DNA of 62,480 nucleotides. Origin: Reyranella massiliensis 521. GTDB taxonomy: Bacteria; Pseudomonadota; Alphaproteobacteria; Reyranellales; Reyranellaceae. Positions 49,477 to 57,728 of this stretch are shown piece after piece (the first letter of the stretch is position 1; every line of letters begins with the position of its first letter). The notes under the pieces were generated by a model. The model ran no database searches and was not told the origin of the DNA. It worked only from the letters and a program-made list of their open reading frames with translations. The DNA lies in NCBI GenBank assembly GCA_945860205.1, contig CAMARK010000015.1:1-62480 (forward strand). The letters run 5' to 3'. The translations under genes were made by a program, and so were the position numbers.

Positions 49477-49735
49477 TTTTGACGATGCTCGGATCGAGCA
49501 GGTCCGCCCAAGTAGGATTCAATGTCTCGACTAGCGCGTCCTTTTTCGAGCGCCGCCAGCCTTTGATCTCTTTCTCGCGCGCAATCGCCTCTTCGATCTG
49601 CCGATATTTCTCGGCATAGACCAGTGTGTTCACGCGATACTGTCGCGTGAACACACCGCCCTTTCCGGCACGATGCTCTGCGACGCGACTCTCGAGATTG
49701 TTGGTGACGCCGACATACATCACGTTCCGCTTCAC
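49454..49735 (-). CDS. GIY-YIG nuclease domain protein
   Basis: A 93-residue GIY-YIG endonuclease, of the UPF0213/YhbQ-like size. The YIG half is NVMYVGVTNNLESRVAEHRAGKGGVFT with the catalytic arginine in ESRVAEH, and an acidic/aromatic C-terminus follows. The GIY half (YYVYILTN) lies in frame upstream to about 49771, but the only starts there are CTG or ATA. The GTG at 49735 is the first usual start and would lose the first strand, so either the start is non-standard or the gene has decayed at its 5' end. The last codons run into the left repeat. No obvious operon. Confidence 0.72.
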   Translation of the reverse strand: MKRNVMYVGVTNNLESRVAEHRAGKGGVFTRQYRVNTLVYAEKYRQIEEAIAREKEIKGWRRSKKDALVETLNPTWADLLDPSIVKSPSLRSG

Positions 49736-49780
49736 GTTGGTGAGTATGTAGACATAGTAACTGTATATCAGATGCCAAAG

Positions 49781-49823
49781 GTCCCTCGCTACGCTCCAGG
49801 GCGGGGGTTACCCCGCGATGACA
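49781..49823. repeat. Right inverted repeat with internal hairpin
   Basis: GTCCCTCGCTACGCTC (49781-49796) mirrors the left repeat. It is followed by a hairpin GCGGGG-GTTA-CCCCGC (49801-49816) and GATGACA (49817-49823), the reverse complement of the outer end TGTCATC. With the left copy it brackets the GIY-YIG gene. Confidence 0.6.
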
Positions 49824-49850
49824 AGGTGCGTACTCGGCCGTAGTCCCCCG

Positions 49851-50681
49851 TCACGAAGCTACGGGCGCGTTGCCGCTCGACCAGGGGAAGAAGACGCGCT
49901 CGGCGATCACCACGATCTGGAACAGCACGACGCCCATGATCGACAGGATTATGAGCGCTCCGAAGGCCACCGGCACCTTGAAGAAGGCGGTCGAGGTCAC
50001 GATCAGGAAGCCCAGGCCCGCATCCGCGTTGACGAATTCCGCCACCACCGCGCCGACCACGGCCAGCGAGATCGCAACTTTCAGGCCGGCGAAGATGAAC
50101 GGGATCGCATAAGGCAGGCGGATCCGCCACAGCTCGCTCCATTTCGAGGCGCGGCAGGCACGGCTGAGCTCGATCAGTTCCGGTGGCACCGACATCAGGC
50201 CGGTGGCGCTGGAAATCACCAGCGGGAAGAAGGCCACCAGCACGGTGATCACGATGCGCGGCAGCTCGTTGGAGCCCAGCACCACGACCAGGATCGGCGC
50301 CAGCGCCACCTTGGGCACCGACTGCGTCCACACCAGGAACGGATAGATGGCCGAGGCGATGGCGGGCGATGCCGTCAGCAGCACCGCCAGCGGCAGGCTG
50401 ATGGCGATCGAGAAGACGAAGCCCAGCAGCACGGTCTTGAGCGTCGCCAGCGAATGCCAGAAGACCGTGGGGCCGATCGCGATCGTGTCGTTCCAGATGG
50501 CACTTGGCGGTGGCACCAGATAGGACGGCACCTTGAACGCTTGGCAGATCGCCTCCCAGACGAGGAAGGCCGCGGCCGTGGCGATGAGCGGCACCACCAC
50601 CTCGTAGAGCGCGGCGGACGGTGGCTTGCGCCGCGCCGCACGGCGCGGCTTCTCAAGCGGCGGCGCGACCTGGGTCGACAT
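49851..50681 (-). CDS. ABC transporter permease (SsuC/TauC type)
   Basis: A 276-residue inner-membrane permease with six hydrophobic segments. The coupling region ACRASKWSELWRIRLPYAIPFI and AVVAEFVNADAGLGFLI are the SsuC/TauC-type motifs. It is the last gene of a three-gene importer with the ATPase (29-nt overlap) and binding protein. It is a diverged relative of the permease at 15302, so this genome region holds two importers of the same family. Confidence 0.91.
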   Translation of the reverse strand: MSTQVAPPLEKPRRAARRKPPSAALYEVVVPLIATAAAFLVWEAICQAFKVPSYLVPPPSAIWNDTIAIGPTVFWHSLATLKTVLLGFVFSIAISLPLAVLLTASPAIASAIYPFLVWTQSVPKVALAPILVVVLGSNELPRIVITVLVAFFPLVISSATGLMSVPPELIELSRACRASKWSELWRIRLPYAIPFIFAGLKVAISLAVVGAVVAEFVNADAGLGFLIVTSTAFFKVPVAFGALIILSIMGVVLFQIVVIAERVFFPWSSGNAPVAS

Positions 50682-51435
50682 GGCGGTTCCCGAAAATGAG
50701 CTGGCGAATGCGGCGGCTGGCGTCGTGGAACGCCGGATCGCCCTCGACGTGGAAGCTACGCGGCCTGGGCGACTTGATGTCGATGATCTCGGCGATGCGG
50801 CCGGGCCTGGGCGACATCACCACCACGCGATCGGCCAGCACCACCGCCTCGGTGATCGAGTGCGTGACGAACAGCACGGTCTTGGGGCGCTCGCCCCAGA
50901 TCCGCAGCAGTTCCATGGTCATCTCCTCGCGCGTCAGCGCATCGAGGGCGCCGAACGGCTCGTCCATCAGCAGGATGTCGGGCTCGTGCACCAGCGCCCG
51001 GCAGATCGCCACCCGCTGCTGCATGCCGCCGGACAGTTCGCGCGGCGATTTGCTTTCGAAGCCGTCCAACCCGACCAGTTTGAGCAGCGCCGCCGCCTTG
51101 TCGGTGCTGCCCGAGTCCATGCGCCGCATCATGCGCAGCGGCAGCAGCACATTGTCGAGCACGCTGGCCCACGGCAGCAGCGTCGGCGCCTGGAAGACGA
51201 TGCCGGTCTCCTGGCGCGGTTCGGTGATCGGCTGGCCGCCGATGGTGGCGGTCCCCGCGGTCGGCAGGATCAGGCCGGCGACGATGCGCAGGAGGGTCGA
51301 TTTTCCGCACCCCGACGGCCCGACCAGGGTGATGAACTCGTTGGTACCGATCTCCAGCGACACATCCTCGAGCGCGGTGATCTGGTCACCGTCGCGCGAG
51401 TCGAAGATGCGGGTGACGCGGTTGAGCGTGATCAC
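50653..51435 (-). CDS. ABC transporter ATP-binding protein (SsuB/TauB type)
   Basis: A 260-residue ATPase. GPSGCGKST (Walker A) lies near residues 42-50, [15 protein letters not shown] is the signature, [17 protein letters not shown] is Walker B and VTHSITEAVVLADR the H-loop region. [10 protein letters not shown] near the C-terminus is typical of the nitrate/sulfonate group. The start is a GTG at 51435 overlapping the binding-protein stop as GTGA. It energises the permease encoded next. Confidence 0.92.
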   Translation of the reverse strand: MITLNRVTRIFDSRDGDQITALEDVSLEIGTNEFITLVGPSGCGKSTLLRIVAGLILPTAGTATIGGQPITEPRQETGIVFQAPTLLPWASVLDNVLLPLRMMRRMDSGSTDKAAALLKLVGLDGFESKSPRELSGGMQQRVAICRALVHEPDILLMDEPFGALDALTREEMTMELLRIWGERPKTVLFVTHSITEAVVLADRVVVMSPRPGRIAEIIDIKSPRPRSFHVEGDPAFHDASRRIRQLIFGNRHVDPGRAAA

Positions 51436-52439
51436 TTCGGAACGGCGCTCGTATCGATCGCCTGCTTGTAGTCGAAGTCGGGCTTCAGCTCGTTGGCGAC
51501 CGCGATGGTGTCCCACGAAAACTTGAGGCGCTCCGGGCTCTCCTTGCCCCAGCCGAACTCCTTGCTGTGGTCGTTGAAGACGAACGCCATGACCGCCTTG
51601 ACGCTGCCGATGCAGTCGTCGAGTTCGACCTCGGGGAAGCGCTGGACGTGCAGCTTGCACGCCTCCTCGGGATTGGCCTGGGCCCATTCGAAGGCTTCCT
51701 TGGTGGCGGCCAGGAAGCGCTTCACCAGGTCGGGCTTCTCAGCGATCATCTTTTCCGAGGTGATGAGCGAGGCGGCGTAGATCTTGAAGCCGACGGCGAC
51801 GAACGGCAGCGGCAGGATCTCCTGGCCCGCCTTCACCGCCGCCTTGTTGATGTAATAATAGTGGATCGAATAGAACGGCGCGGCGTCGATGTTCTTGGCG
51901 ATGAGCTGGGCTGCCATCGCGGCACCATCCATGTTCGTCCACACGATCTTGCTCGGATCGGTCCCCGCCTTCTTGGCGACCTCGGGGAAGTAGAAGCGGT
52001 GGCTGTTGCCCGGCGTGATGCCGATCTTCTTGCCCTCCAGCCCCTTGAAGCTGGTGATGCCCGAGCTCTTGAGCACGAACAGCGAATGCGGCGATTCATT
52101 GTAGAGCACGGCGATGGTCTTGATCGGCACGCTGGTGCGCGCCCGCGCCGTGAGCACCGCGGCGAGGTCGGCGACGCCGAAATCGGCGGCGCCGCCCGCC
52201 AGCTTGGTCACGGTATCGCCCGAGCCGTAGCCGCGCGTGATGGTGATGTCGATGCCGTGCTTGGCGTAGATGCCCTTGCCCCAGGCGCCGTAATACATTG
52301 CGTGCTCGCCCGACGGGATCCAGTCGGTCTGGAAGCGCACCTTGTCCTGCGCGAATGCCGGCCCCGCCAGCACGAGCGCCGCAAGTGCGCCGATGCCTGC
52401 GCGCCGGATCCCCACGTGCCAGATCTGTGATTTCGACAT
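51432..52439 (-). CDS. ABC transporter substrate-binding protein (NMT1/SsuA-like)
   Basis: A 335-residue periplasmic binding protein. After a signal peptide (ALAALVLAGPAFA, cleavage near residue 32), DKVRFQTDWIPSGEHAMYYGAWGKGIYAKHGIDITI is the NMT1/THI5-like hallmark. The ATG at 52439 has AGGGAGG about 6 nt upstream. It heads the importer operon running to 49851. Its core resembles the protein at 16100 but the two differ along their length, so ligands probably differ. Confidence 0.92.
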   Translation of the reverse strand: MSKSQIWHVGIRRAGIGALAALVLAGPAFAQDKVRFQTDWIPSGEHAMYYGAWGKGIYAKHGIDITITRGYGSGDTVTKLAGGAADFGVADLAAVLTARARTSVPIKTIAVLYNESPHSLFVLKSSGITSFKGLEGKKIGITPGNSHRFYFPEVAKKAGTDPSKIVWTNMDGAAMAAQLIAKNIDAAPFYSIHYYYINKAAVKAGQEILPLPFVAVGFKIYAASLITSEKMIAEKPDLVKRFLAATKEAFEWAQANPEEACKLHVQRFPEVELDDCIGSVKAVMAFVFNDHSKEFGWGKESPERLKFSWDTIAVANELKPDFDYKQAIDTSAVPK

Positions 52440-52550
52440 GATGGCCTCCCTGTTCTCTGGTCCATGCGGTGCAAGATCGATGCCATCCACCCGCTTCTGC
52501 TGCTGGCCCGGGAGCGCTAAGCTCGGCTGGCCATTGGGGGGAATGAGGGT

Positions 52551-53282
52551 ATGCTAGACAGAACCTTCGTTGCGACGTCGCTTCTGCTCGCGGCCACTAT
52601 GCCGGGAATCGAGGCCGGCGCACAGGGCTACCCGCAGTTCAACCGCTGGTGCTACGGCGAGGCCACGCCTGCGCGGACCATCCAGGGCTGCGACGCCGTC
52701 ATCCGCTGGGCCCGCGAGACGCCGCGCGACACCGGCACCGCCTTCTACAATCGCGGCCTGGCGCTGGCGGCCACGGGCCAGTTCGACCGCGCCATCGACG
52801 ACTACGGCCAGGCGATCCGACTCAGACCAGACCTCGGCGACGCCTACAACAACCGCGGCATCGCCTGGCGCCTGAAGGGCGACGACGCCCGCGCCCTGGA
52901 GGATTTCGACCAGGCACTGCGCCTGAAGCCCGGCAACGTCGACGCGCTCTACAATCGCGGCCTCGCGCTGATCGGGCTCGGCCAGTACGACCGGGCCATC
53001 GCCGAGCTCGACACCGCCCTCCGCGTCCAGCCCGACGACATCGACGCCGTGGCCGCGCGCGGCATGGCCTGGCTGCGCAAGGGCGACAGCGGCCGCGCGC
53101 TGCAGGATTTCGACCAGGCGCTCGGCGTCCGTCCTGGCAACGTGATTGCGCTCTACGGCCGCGGCATCGCCCGCCGCCGCACCGGCAACCAGAAGGGTGG
53201 CGACGCCGATATAGCGGCGGCAAAGGCGATTCAGGCCGACATCGCCGAGGAATTCGCCAGGATGGGCCTCAGCGCGTCCTAG
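52551..53282 (+). CDS. Exported tetratricopeptide-repeat protein
   Basis: A 243-residue protein with a likely signal peptide (about residues 1-24, ending EAGA) and four TPR units. Repeats such as TAFYNRGLALAATGQFDRAIDDYGQAIRLRPDLG, the DAYNNRGIAW unit, the DALYNRGLAL unit and a weaker last copy follow one another with the canonical W/L/G, A, P spacing. TPR arrays mediate protein-protein contact. The two early cysteines (NRWCYGE and QGCDAV) may form a disulfide. No partner is evident nearby. Confidence 0.87.
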   Translation: MLDRTFVATSLLLAATMPGIEAGAQGYPQFNRWCYGEATPARTIQGCDAVIRWARETPRDTGTAFYNRGLALAATGQFDRAIDDYGQAIRLRPDLGDAYNNRGIAWRLKGDDARALEDFDQALRLKPGNVDALYNRGLALIGLGQYDRAIAELDTALRVQPDDIDAVAARGMAWLRKGDSGRALQDFDQALGVRPGNVIALYGRGIARRRTGNQKGGDADIAAAKAIQADIAEEFARMGLSAS

Positions 53283-53337
53283 TCGGACGCCCGCCAATGG
53301 TCCACTGTGGCAGTCCCTTTGGGGAGGGAAGAAATCC

Positions 53338-53769
53338 ATGATCCGGCCTGTCGTCCTGGCCCCGGTGCCCTGCGTGCACCTCGAATCGGCCAATAGTGTG
53401 CCTGGCCTCAGCGCCAGCGTCTTCTTCGGCAGCAGCCACGAGGCCGATCCGCCGCTGCCCATCGGCGTGCCGGTGTTCATCTACGCCTCGATCCCGCCGC
53501 ACGCTTTGTTCAAGCCCGGTCAATTCTCGTGGACCGGCACCCTGGCCTCCGTCGTACGCGCGGTCGCGAGCGGCCCACGCAGCGGCAAGCACCCCGATCC
53601 TTCGCGGCGCCCGCCGACGGCCGAGGCCAAGGACGGACCGTTCCTCTATTTCTGGGAAGTCCAGAACCTGGAACAACTAGCGACGCCCCGCCGCCTCGGC
53701 GATTTCAAGTCGAAGACCTCGATCAACGAAGTCCCGCGCTGGCCGGTCGTCGCGGAAGCCGATTTCTAG
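53338..53769 (+). CDS. Hypothetical protein with no recognised domain
   Basis: A 143-residue soluble protein starting MIRPVVLAPVPCVHLE. It is strand- and proline-rich, with no cysteine cluster, membrane segment or recognised motif. GGGGAGGGAAG precedes the ATG at 53338, an adequate ribosome-binding site. Its end overlaps the convergent YqaA-like gene by 4 nt. Codon use looks normal, so it is probably a real but uncharacterised gene. Confidence 0.7.
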   Translation: MIRPVVLAPVPCVHLESANSVPGLSASVFFGSSHEADPPLPIGVPVFIYASIPPHALFKPGQFSWTGTLASVVRAVASGPRSGKHPDPSRRPPTAEAKDGPFLYFWEVQNLEQLATPRRLGDFKSKTSINEVPRWPVVAEADF

Positions 53770-54206
53770 GACAGCGGAATCAGGGTCGCCGCGACCAGTA
53801 CCGCGTAGCGGCCGAGTTTGCCCACCGTCACCAGCACGACGAACAGCACAAGGTTCGTGCGCAAGGCGCCCGCGACCACGGTGAGCGGATCGCCGCCGAT
53901 CGGCAGCCACGCAAACAGCAGCGACCAGACACCATAGCGCTGGTACCACCGTTCGACCTTTGCATACGTCTCCGGCTTGACCGGAAACCAGCGCCGATCG
54001 CGGAAGTGGATGAAGAACCGGCCGAGCGCCCAGTTCACCACCGCGCCCAGCACGTTGCCCACCGTCGCCACCGCCAGCAGCACCGGCCACGAATAGTCGC
54101 CGCTCAGCAGCAGCCCGACGAGGACCAGCTCCGACTGGAAGGGAAACACCGTGGCGGCCAGGAACGAGGCCGCGAACAGGCCGGCGTAGGCCGCGAGCGG
54201 AGTCAC
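53766..54206 (-). CDS. YqaA-like (SNARE-associated/DedA-related) membrane protein
   Basis: A 146-residue inner-membrane protein with four hydrophobic segments. LFAASFLAATVFPFQSELVLVGLL near the start, then GNVLGAVVNWALGRF and a mid-protein FAWLPIGGDPLTVVAGALR are conserved in the YqaA/DedA-like family. The start is probably the GTG at 54206, 8 nt after the lipoprotein stop. Its role may be membrane homeostasis, but this is unproven. Confidence 0.85.
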   Translation of the reverse strand: MTPLAAYAGLFAASFLAATVFPFQSELVLVGLLLSGDYSWPVLLAVATVGNVLGAVVNWALGRFFIHFRDRRWFPVKPETYAKVERWYQRYGVWSLLFAWLPIGGDPLTVVAGALRTNLVLFVVLVTVGKLGRYAVLVAATLIPLS

Positions 54207-54214
54207 CGCCCAAT

Positions 54215-54631
54215 CTATTGCGGCTTGGGCGATTGCGGGTTGGTCGATGGCGGCTCGGGGGATGGCTGGTCTGCCGGCGACGCCGCCTTGCCGCTCGTCG
54301 CCTCGCGCTTGGCGCGCTCTTCCCGCGCCTTGCGGTCGAGTTCGCCCGCCTGCTTCTCCGCCTCGTCCCTCTGGGCCTTCTGGCCGCCCTTGCCCTGGAG
54401 CGTCGCCCCGATCGCGGCACCTCGGCCCGTCTCGTCGGCCGGGACGACGCCGGCCTCGTGCGGGCGATTGCTCTCCGGCGGCGGCAGCGCCTTGACCACG
54501 GGTGCCGAACGATCGGCGCCGGGACGCGCTTCCTTCAGATGCGGCGGCGTGCCGCCGTCGAACCAGCCGCAGCCGCTCAACAGGGCGGCAGTCCCGAGGC
54601 AGGCTGCGATCTTCCAGTGGTCTTGCTTCAT
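54215..54631 (-). CDS. Predicted lipoprotein with charged disordered tail
   Basis: A 138-residue protein whose signal peptide ends at the lipobox LLSGC (Cys21). The rest is low-complexity: a proline-rich section and a highly charged segment (KAQRDEAEKQAGELDRKAREERAKREA) that may be a short coiled coil, then a serine/proline tail. Function unknown. It precedes the YqaA-like gene by 8 nt and may share its transcript. Confidence 0.75.
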   Translation of the reverse strand: MKQDHWKIAACLGTAALLSGCGWFDGGTPPHLKEARPGADRSAPVVKALPPPESNRPHEAGVVPADETGRGAAIGATLQGKGGQKAQRDEAEKQAGELDRKAREERAKREATSGKAASPADQPSPEPPSTNPQSPKPQ

Positions 54632-54696
54632 GGCCCAGCTGTCTATCGGAAATCGGGCAATTCGAGGAGCGCCAAAATAGTGTCGTCGAGTCCGCC

Positions 54697-55935
54697 CTAC
54701 ACGGCAATCCTGTCGAGCACCGGCAGCAGATAGCGCCTGAACTGCTGGGGATTTTCCGACATCGGGAAATGGCCCAGCCCCTCCATTACCTGGAACGACG
54801 TGGCGTTCACCAGCCTGGCCAGTTCCGCCGTCAGTTCAGGCGTGGCCGAAAGATCGTATTCGCCGGTCAACAAATGCAGCGGGCACTTCCTGGTATCGAG
54901 CCCGTCCAAAAGCCCGTTCCGGAGATCGCCCTCGGCAAAGTAATAATTCAAGTCGCCCATGAAAACCGCGGGCCCGCCCTGCATGTAATGCCACAGCGTC
55001 TCCCACTTCTCGGCATTGGGCGAGGTTGGCGAGATCAGGCAGGCCACGGAGCCGGCGGCGGCTTCCTGGCCGTGCACGTCGGGCCGAAACAGCACGCCGA
55101 GATCGCGCAGCCGCGTGTCGGCGCCGGGCTCGGCATGCGTCGCCGATTGCAGCCCGATCGCTGCCCGGAAATAATCGCCGTGGCGCAGCGCCAGATGCAG
55201 CACCGCGCGGCCGCCGATCGAGCACCCCATCACCACCGGCCGCTCGAGTTTTAGCGCGCGACACACAGCCATCACCGTGTCGACATAGAGATCGGTGGTG
55301 AGCTTGTAAGCCTCGCGCTCGAAGCCCGGAGGCGGCGAGGATTTGCCGTGCCACGGCAGGTCGAAGACGATGACGCGGAAGCGCTCGGTGATCTCGTCAT
55401 CGTTCAGGAGTTCGCGATACTGCCGCCCGTCGGCGCCGGCGGTGTGCAGGCAGACCAGCGGGATCCCCTCTCCGGCTTCCTCGAAATAGATGCGATGCGG
55501 CTGGCCGTTGAGATCGAGCCGAAGATAGCGGCCGATCGCCGGCTCGATCATGGGTTCGCCAACCGGCGCATGCCGCTCGGCCGGCGCGTCGGGACGCAAC
55601 GCCGCAAAGAGCTGTTCGAGGAAGATCAGGTTACGGCCATAAGCCACCATGTCGCCATCGACCTTGAGATGACCCATGCGCTGCATGCCGACCAGGCTCT
55701 GGAAACCGACGGAAGGCACCGGCTTGGCGAACTCGGCCCAGTTGGCGGCGGTGGTGGCGAAGCTGAAGGCGGCATCGGGATCGGCGCCCGATTTGACGGT
55801 GATACGTGAGCTGATCTTTACCGTCGTCGCCTGTCCGTCGCTCAGCACCGTGAGCGACAGCGCCGCCAGCGCCGCACGCCGCTGCAAAGCGGGATTGGCG
55901 TCGAGCGCGCCCGTCAGTCGTTGAAAATCGGTCAA
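54697..55935 (-). CDS. Alpha/beta hydrolase with N-terminal SCP2-like domain
   Basis: A 412-residue two-part protein. Residues about 1-110 look like an SCP2-type lipid-binding domain (SSRITVKSGADPDAAFSFATT, then GHLKVDGDMVAYG). Residues about 140-412 are an alpha/beta hydrolase: PLVCLHTAGADGRQY, nucleophile elbow GCSIGGRAV, acid TGEYDLSA and histidine EGLGHFPM. It may hydrolyse a lipid-like or acyl substrate carried by its own domain. The start is a TTG at 55935 with GGAGG upstream; no ATG fits. Its 5' end is copied at 59775-59797. Confidence 0.84.
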   Translation of the reverse strand: MTDFQRLTGALDANPALQRRAALAALSLTVLSDGQATTVKISSRITVKSGADPDAAFSFATTAANWAEFAKPVPSVGFQSLVGMQRMGHLKVDGDMVAYGRNLIFLEQLFAALRPDAPAERHAPVGEPMIEPAIGRYLRLDLNGQPHRIYFEEAGEGIPLVCLHTAGADGRQYRELLNDDEITERFRVIVFDLPWHGKSSPPPGFEREAYKLTTDLYVDTVMAVCRALKLERPVVMGCSIGGRAVLHLALRHGDYFRAAIGLQSATHAEPGADTRLRDLGVLFRPDVHGQEAAAGSVACLISPTSPNAEKWETLWHYMQGGPAVFMGDLNYYFAEGDLRNGLLDGLDTRKCPLHLLTGEYDLSATPELTAELARLVNATSFQVMEGLGHFPMSENPQQFRRYLLPVLDRIAV

Positions 55936-56024
55936 GGTTCCTCCACCACGGCGCCCTCTGTCGCCGTCGGCTGAGGCTAGAGCGGTTCCGCCTGCAGCGG
56001 AAGCGCCGGAGGCGGCGCGTGGAA

Positions 56025-56726
56025 CTAGCGCGAGCGCCGCGCCTCGAGGCCTGGGCCGACACACCAGTTGAGGCGCGACAGCGGCAGGCGCTGGGCTTGG
56101 GCGACCATGGCCACCGCACCTTGGTCGATGCAGTGGCCGTTGCCGGGCTTGTAAACGGACGCCATCAAATGACCGTTGGTGGAATCGTCGTGTCCGGCGC
56201 CCAGCACATGGCCGAGTTCGTGCAGCATGACGCCACTCAGGTCGGCCAGGCCGAAGCGGTCGCTGATCACATAGACGATGCCGCCACTCCTGCTGCTGCC
56301 GACAGCCATCGCCAGCGCCTGACGCGCCCCAGGCTGACGCGCAACGGGATGGCGGCTGTCGATGCGCGCCACCACCCAGCCACCGGAGCGCCGGATCTGC
56401 GCCAGCGTCTGCGGCTGAGGGTTGGCCTCGAGCAGGCCGACGCGGAACTGGATGAAGCCGTTGAGGGCGACATTCCACTGCCGAACGGCAAGCCCGATAC
56501 GCGCACGCGCGTCGTCGCTGAAATCGCGATCGATGTAGAGGGAGACCACGCGCTGGGTCGCGGCGGGCGCAGCATTGTCAGTGTAACGGAGGCCAGACGG
56601 CGGGCTTCCGCGCGATGCCTGCTCCCGCGGTGCGGCAGGGCTGTTCGCCGCGTTGGCGGGCAGAACGAACAGAACCGATAGCACCAAACCCACGACCCAC
56701 CGACTGAAACGCACGGCGAACTCCAT
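56025..56726 (-). CDS. Secreted metzincin-like zinc metalloprotease
   Basis: A 233-residue protein with an N-terminal signal peptide (VVGLVLSVLFVLPANA, cleavage near residue 27). The zinc motif HExxHxxGxxHD is present as H169-E170, H173 and H179 in LHELGHVLGAGHD, and a Met-turn methionine lies at residue 188. That is the metzincin arrangement seen in matrixin-like proteases. It is small, with no extra C-terminal domain. Probably an extracellular or periplasmic peptidase. Confidence 0.82.
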   Translation of the reverse strand: MEFAVRFSRWVVGLVLSVLFVLPANAANSPAAPREQASRGSPPSGLRYTDNAAPAATQRVVSLYIDRDFSDDARARIGLAVRQWNVALNGFIQFRVGLLEANPQPQTLAQIRRSGGWVVARIDSRHPVARQPGARQALAMAVGSSRSGGIVYVISDRFGLADLSGVMLHELGHVLGAGHDDSTNGHLMASVYKPGNGHCIDQGAVAMVAQAQRLPLSRLNWCVGPGLEARRSR

Positions 56727-56815
56727 TGCGGCGGAACCGGGGCAAGGCCGCCGGGGCGACGCATTCCTTCCAACACTACGTCAGAACGATCGTCTTCATC
56801 CCCGAGACGCGGTCA

Positions 56816-57676
56816 TCAGTAACTCGGCTTGGTCGAAAACGGCGTGAGCTGCAGCTCGTGGGTCCACACCGATCGGTCCTGGGTGTGCAGATAATAGAAC
56901 GCCTCGGCGATCTTCACCGGATTCATCACCCGATCGGGATTCTGCCTCGCGAGCGGCAGCGCGTGCGTTCCGGGGGAGTCGATGAGGCCGTCGATCACCA
57001 CGTTGGCGACATGCACGCCATGCTCGGAATATTCCTCGGTGAGCACCTGTGCGAGCGTCCGCATCATGACCCTGGGATAGTAGAGCGACTGGCCGGTCAT
57101 CCGCTTGCGCCCGCGCAGCGAGCTCGAATTGTTGGAAAAGAAGAACGACCCCTCGCCGCGCTTGCGCATCGCCGGCAGGACTTCCTTGGCGACCAGGAAC
57201 GGCCCGCGGCTGGCGATATGCTGGGCGGTATCGAACATTTCGATCGGGATATGTTCGAGCAGCTCCTTCTCCGGCGGCAGGTCGCGCCCTTCGAGATAGC
57301 CCGCGTTGTAGACGAGGACATGCGGATCGCCTGCGTCGCCGCGGATCGTGGCGAAGGCCGCGGCAACGGACTCCTGCCGCGAAAGATCGAGCTCGACGAT
57401 CATGCACTCGCCGCCCTGCTCCCGGATCGCCGCCTCGAGGCCCGCCGCATTGGCCGCGGCGCGGGTCGTCAGCACGACATAAAACCCCTCGGCCGCGAAC
57501 TTCTGCGCGATGGCGCCGCCGATGCCCCAGCGGATGCCGACCGGCAGGTCGCTGTCATCGACCGCCTTGCCGTGCGCCAGCTTGGTGTTGCGGCCATCGG
57601 CCTGCCATTTCGAGGTGGCGCCCACGACCACGGCAACTTGTCTGCCCTTGCTTTTTCCGCCGGGTGTCTTGGCCAT
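56816..57676 (-). CDS. Atypical short-chain dehydrogenase/reductase family protein
   Basis: A 286-residue SDR-like protein. It begins VAVVVGATSKW, then about 26 residues are inserted before GIRWGIGGAIAQKF, splitting the usual TGxxxGIG turn. NAGYLEGRD and a serine-rich SNNSSSLRG strand are present, but the expected YxxxK reads YYPRVMM, with methionine in place of the lysine. It may therefore bind a different nucleotide or be enzymatically altered. The ATG at 57676 is supported by the conserved N-terminal strand. Function unknown. Confidence 0.8.
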   Translation of the reverse strand: MAKTPGGKSKGRQVAVVVGATSKWQADGRNTKLAHGKAVDDSDLPVGIRWGIGGAIAQKFAAEGFYVVLTTRAAANAAGLEAAIREQGGECMIVELDLSRQESVAAAFATIRGDAGDPHVLVYNAGYLEGRDLPPEKELLEHIPIEMFDTAQHIASRGPFLVAKEVLPAMRKRGEGSFFFSNNSSSLRGRKRMTGQSLYYPRVMMRTLAQVLTEEYSEHGVHVANVVIDGLIDSPGTHALPLARQNPDRVMNPVKIAEAFYYLHTQDRSVWTHELQLTPFSTKPSY

Positions 57677-57728
57677 CGTGAAATGTCCTCTCTTGCCTTC
57701 GCGGGACCAGCATATAGCTTCTGGTCCC

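Noticed and set aside
49434..49778. Longer open frame over the GIY-YIG gene in another frame
   Set aside because: Arginine-rich and without family features; the GIY-YIG motifs lie in the frame called.
55936..56478. Upstream extension of the hydrolase at 54697-55935
   Set aside because: The extension is arginine-rich and lies over the metalloprotease gene in another frame; the conserved sequence starts at the TTG with a good SD.
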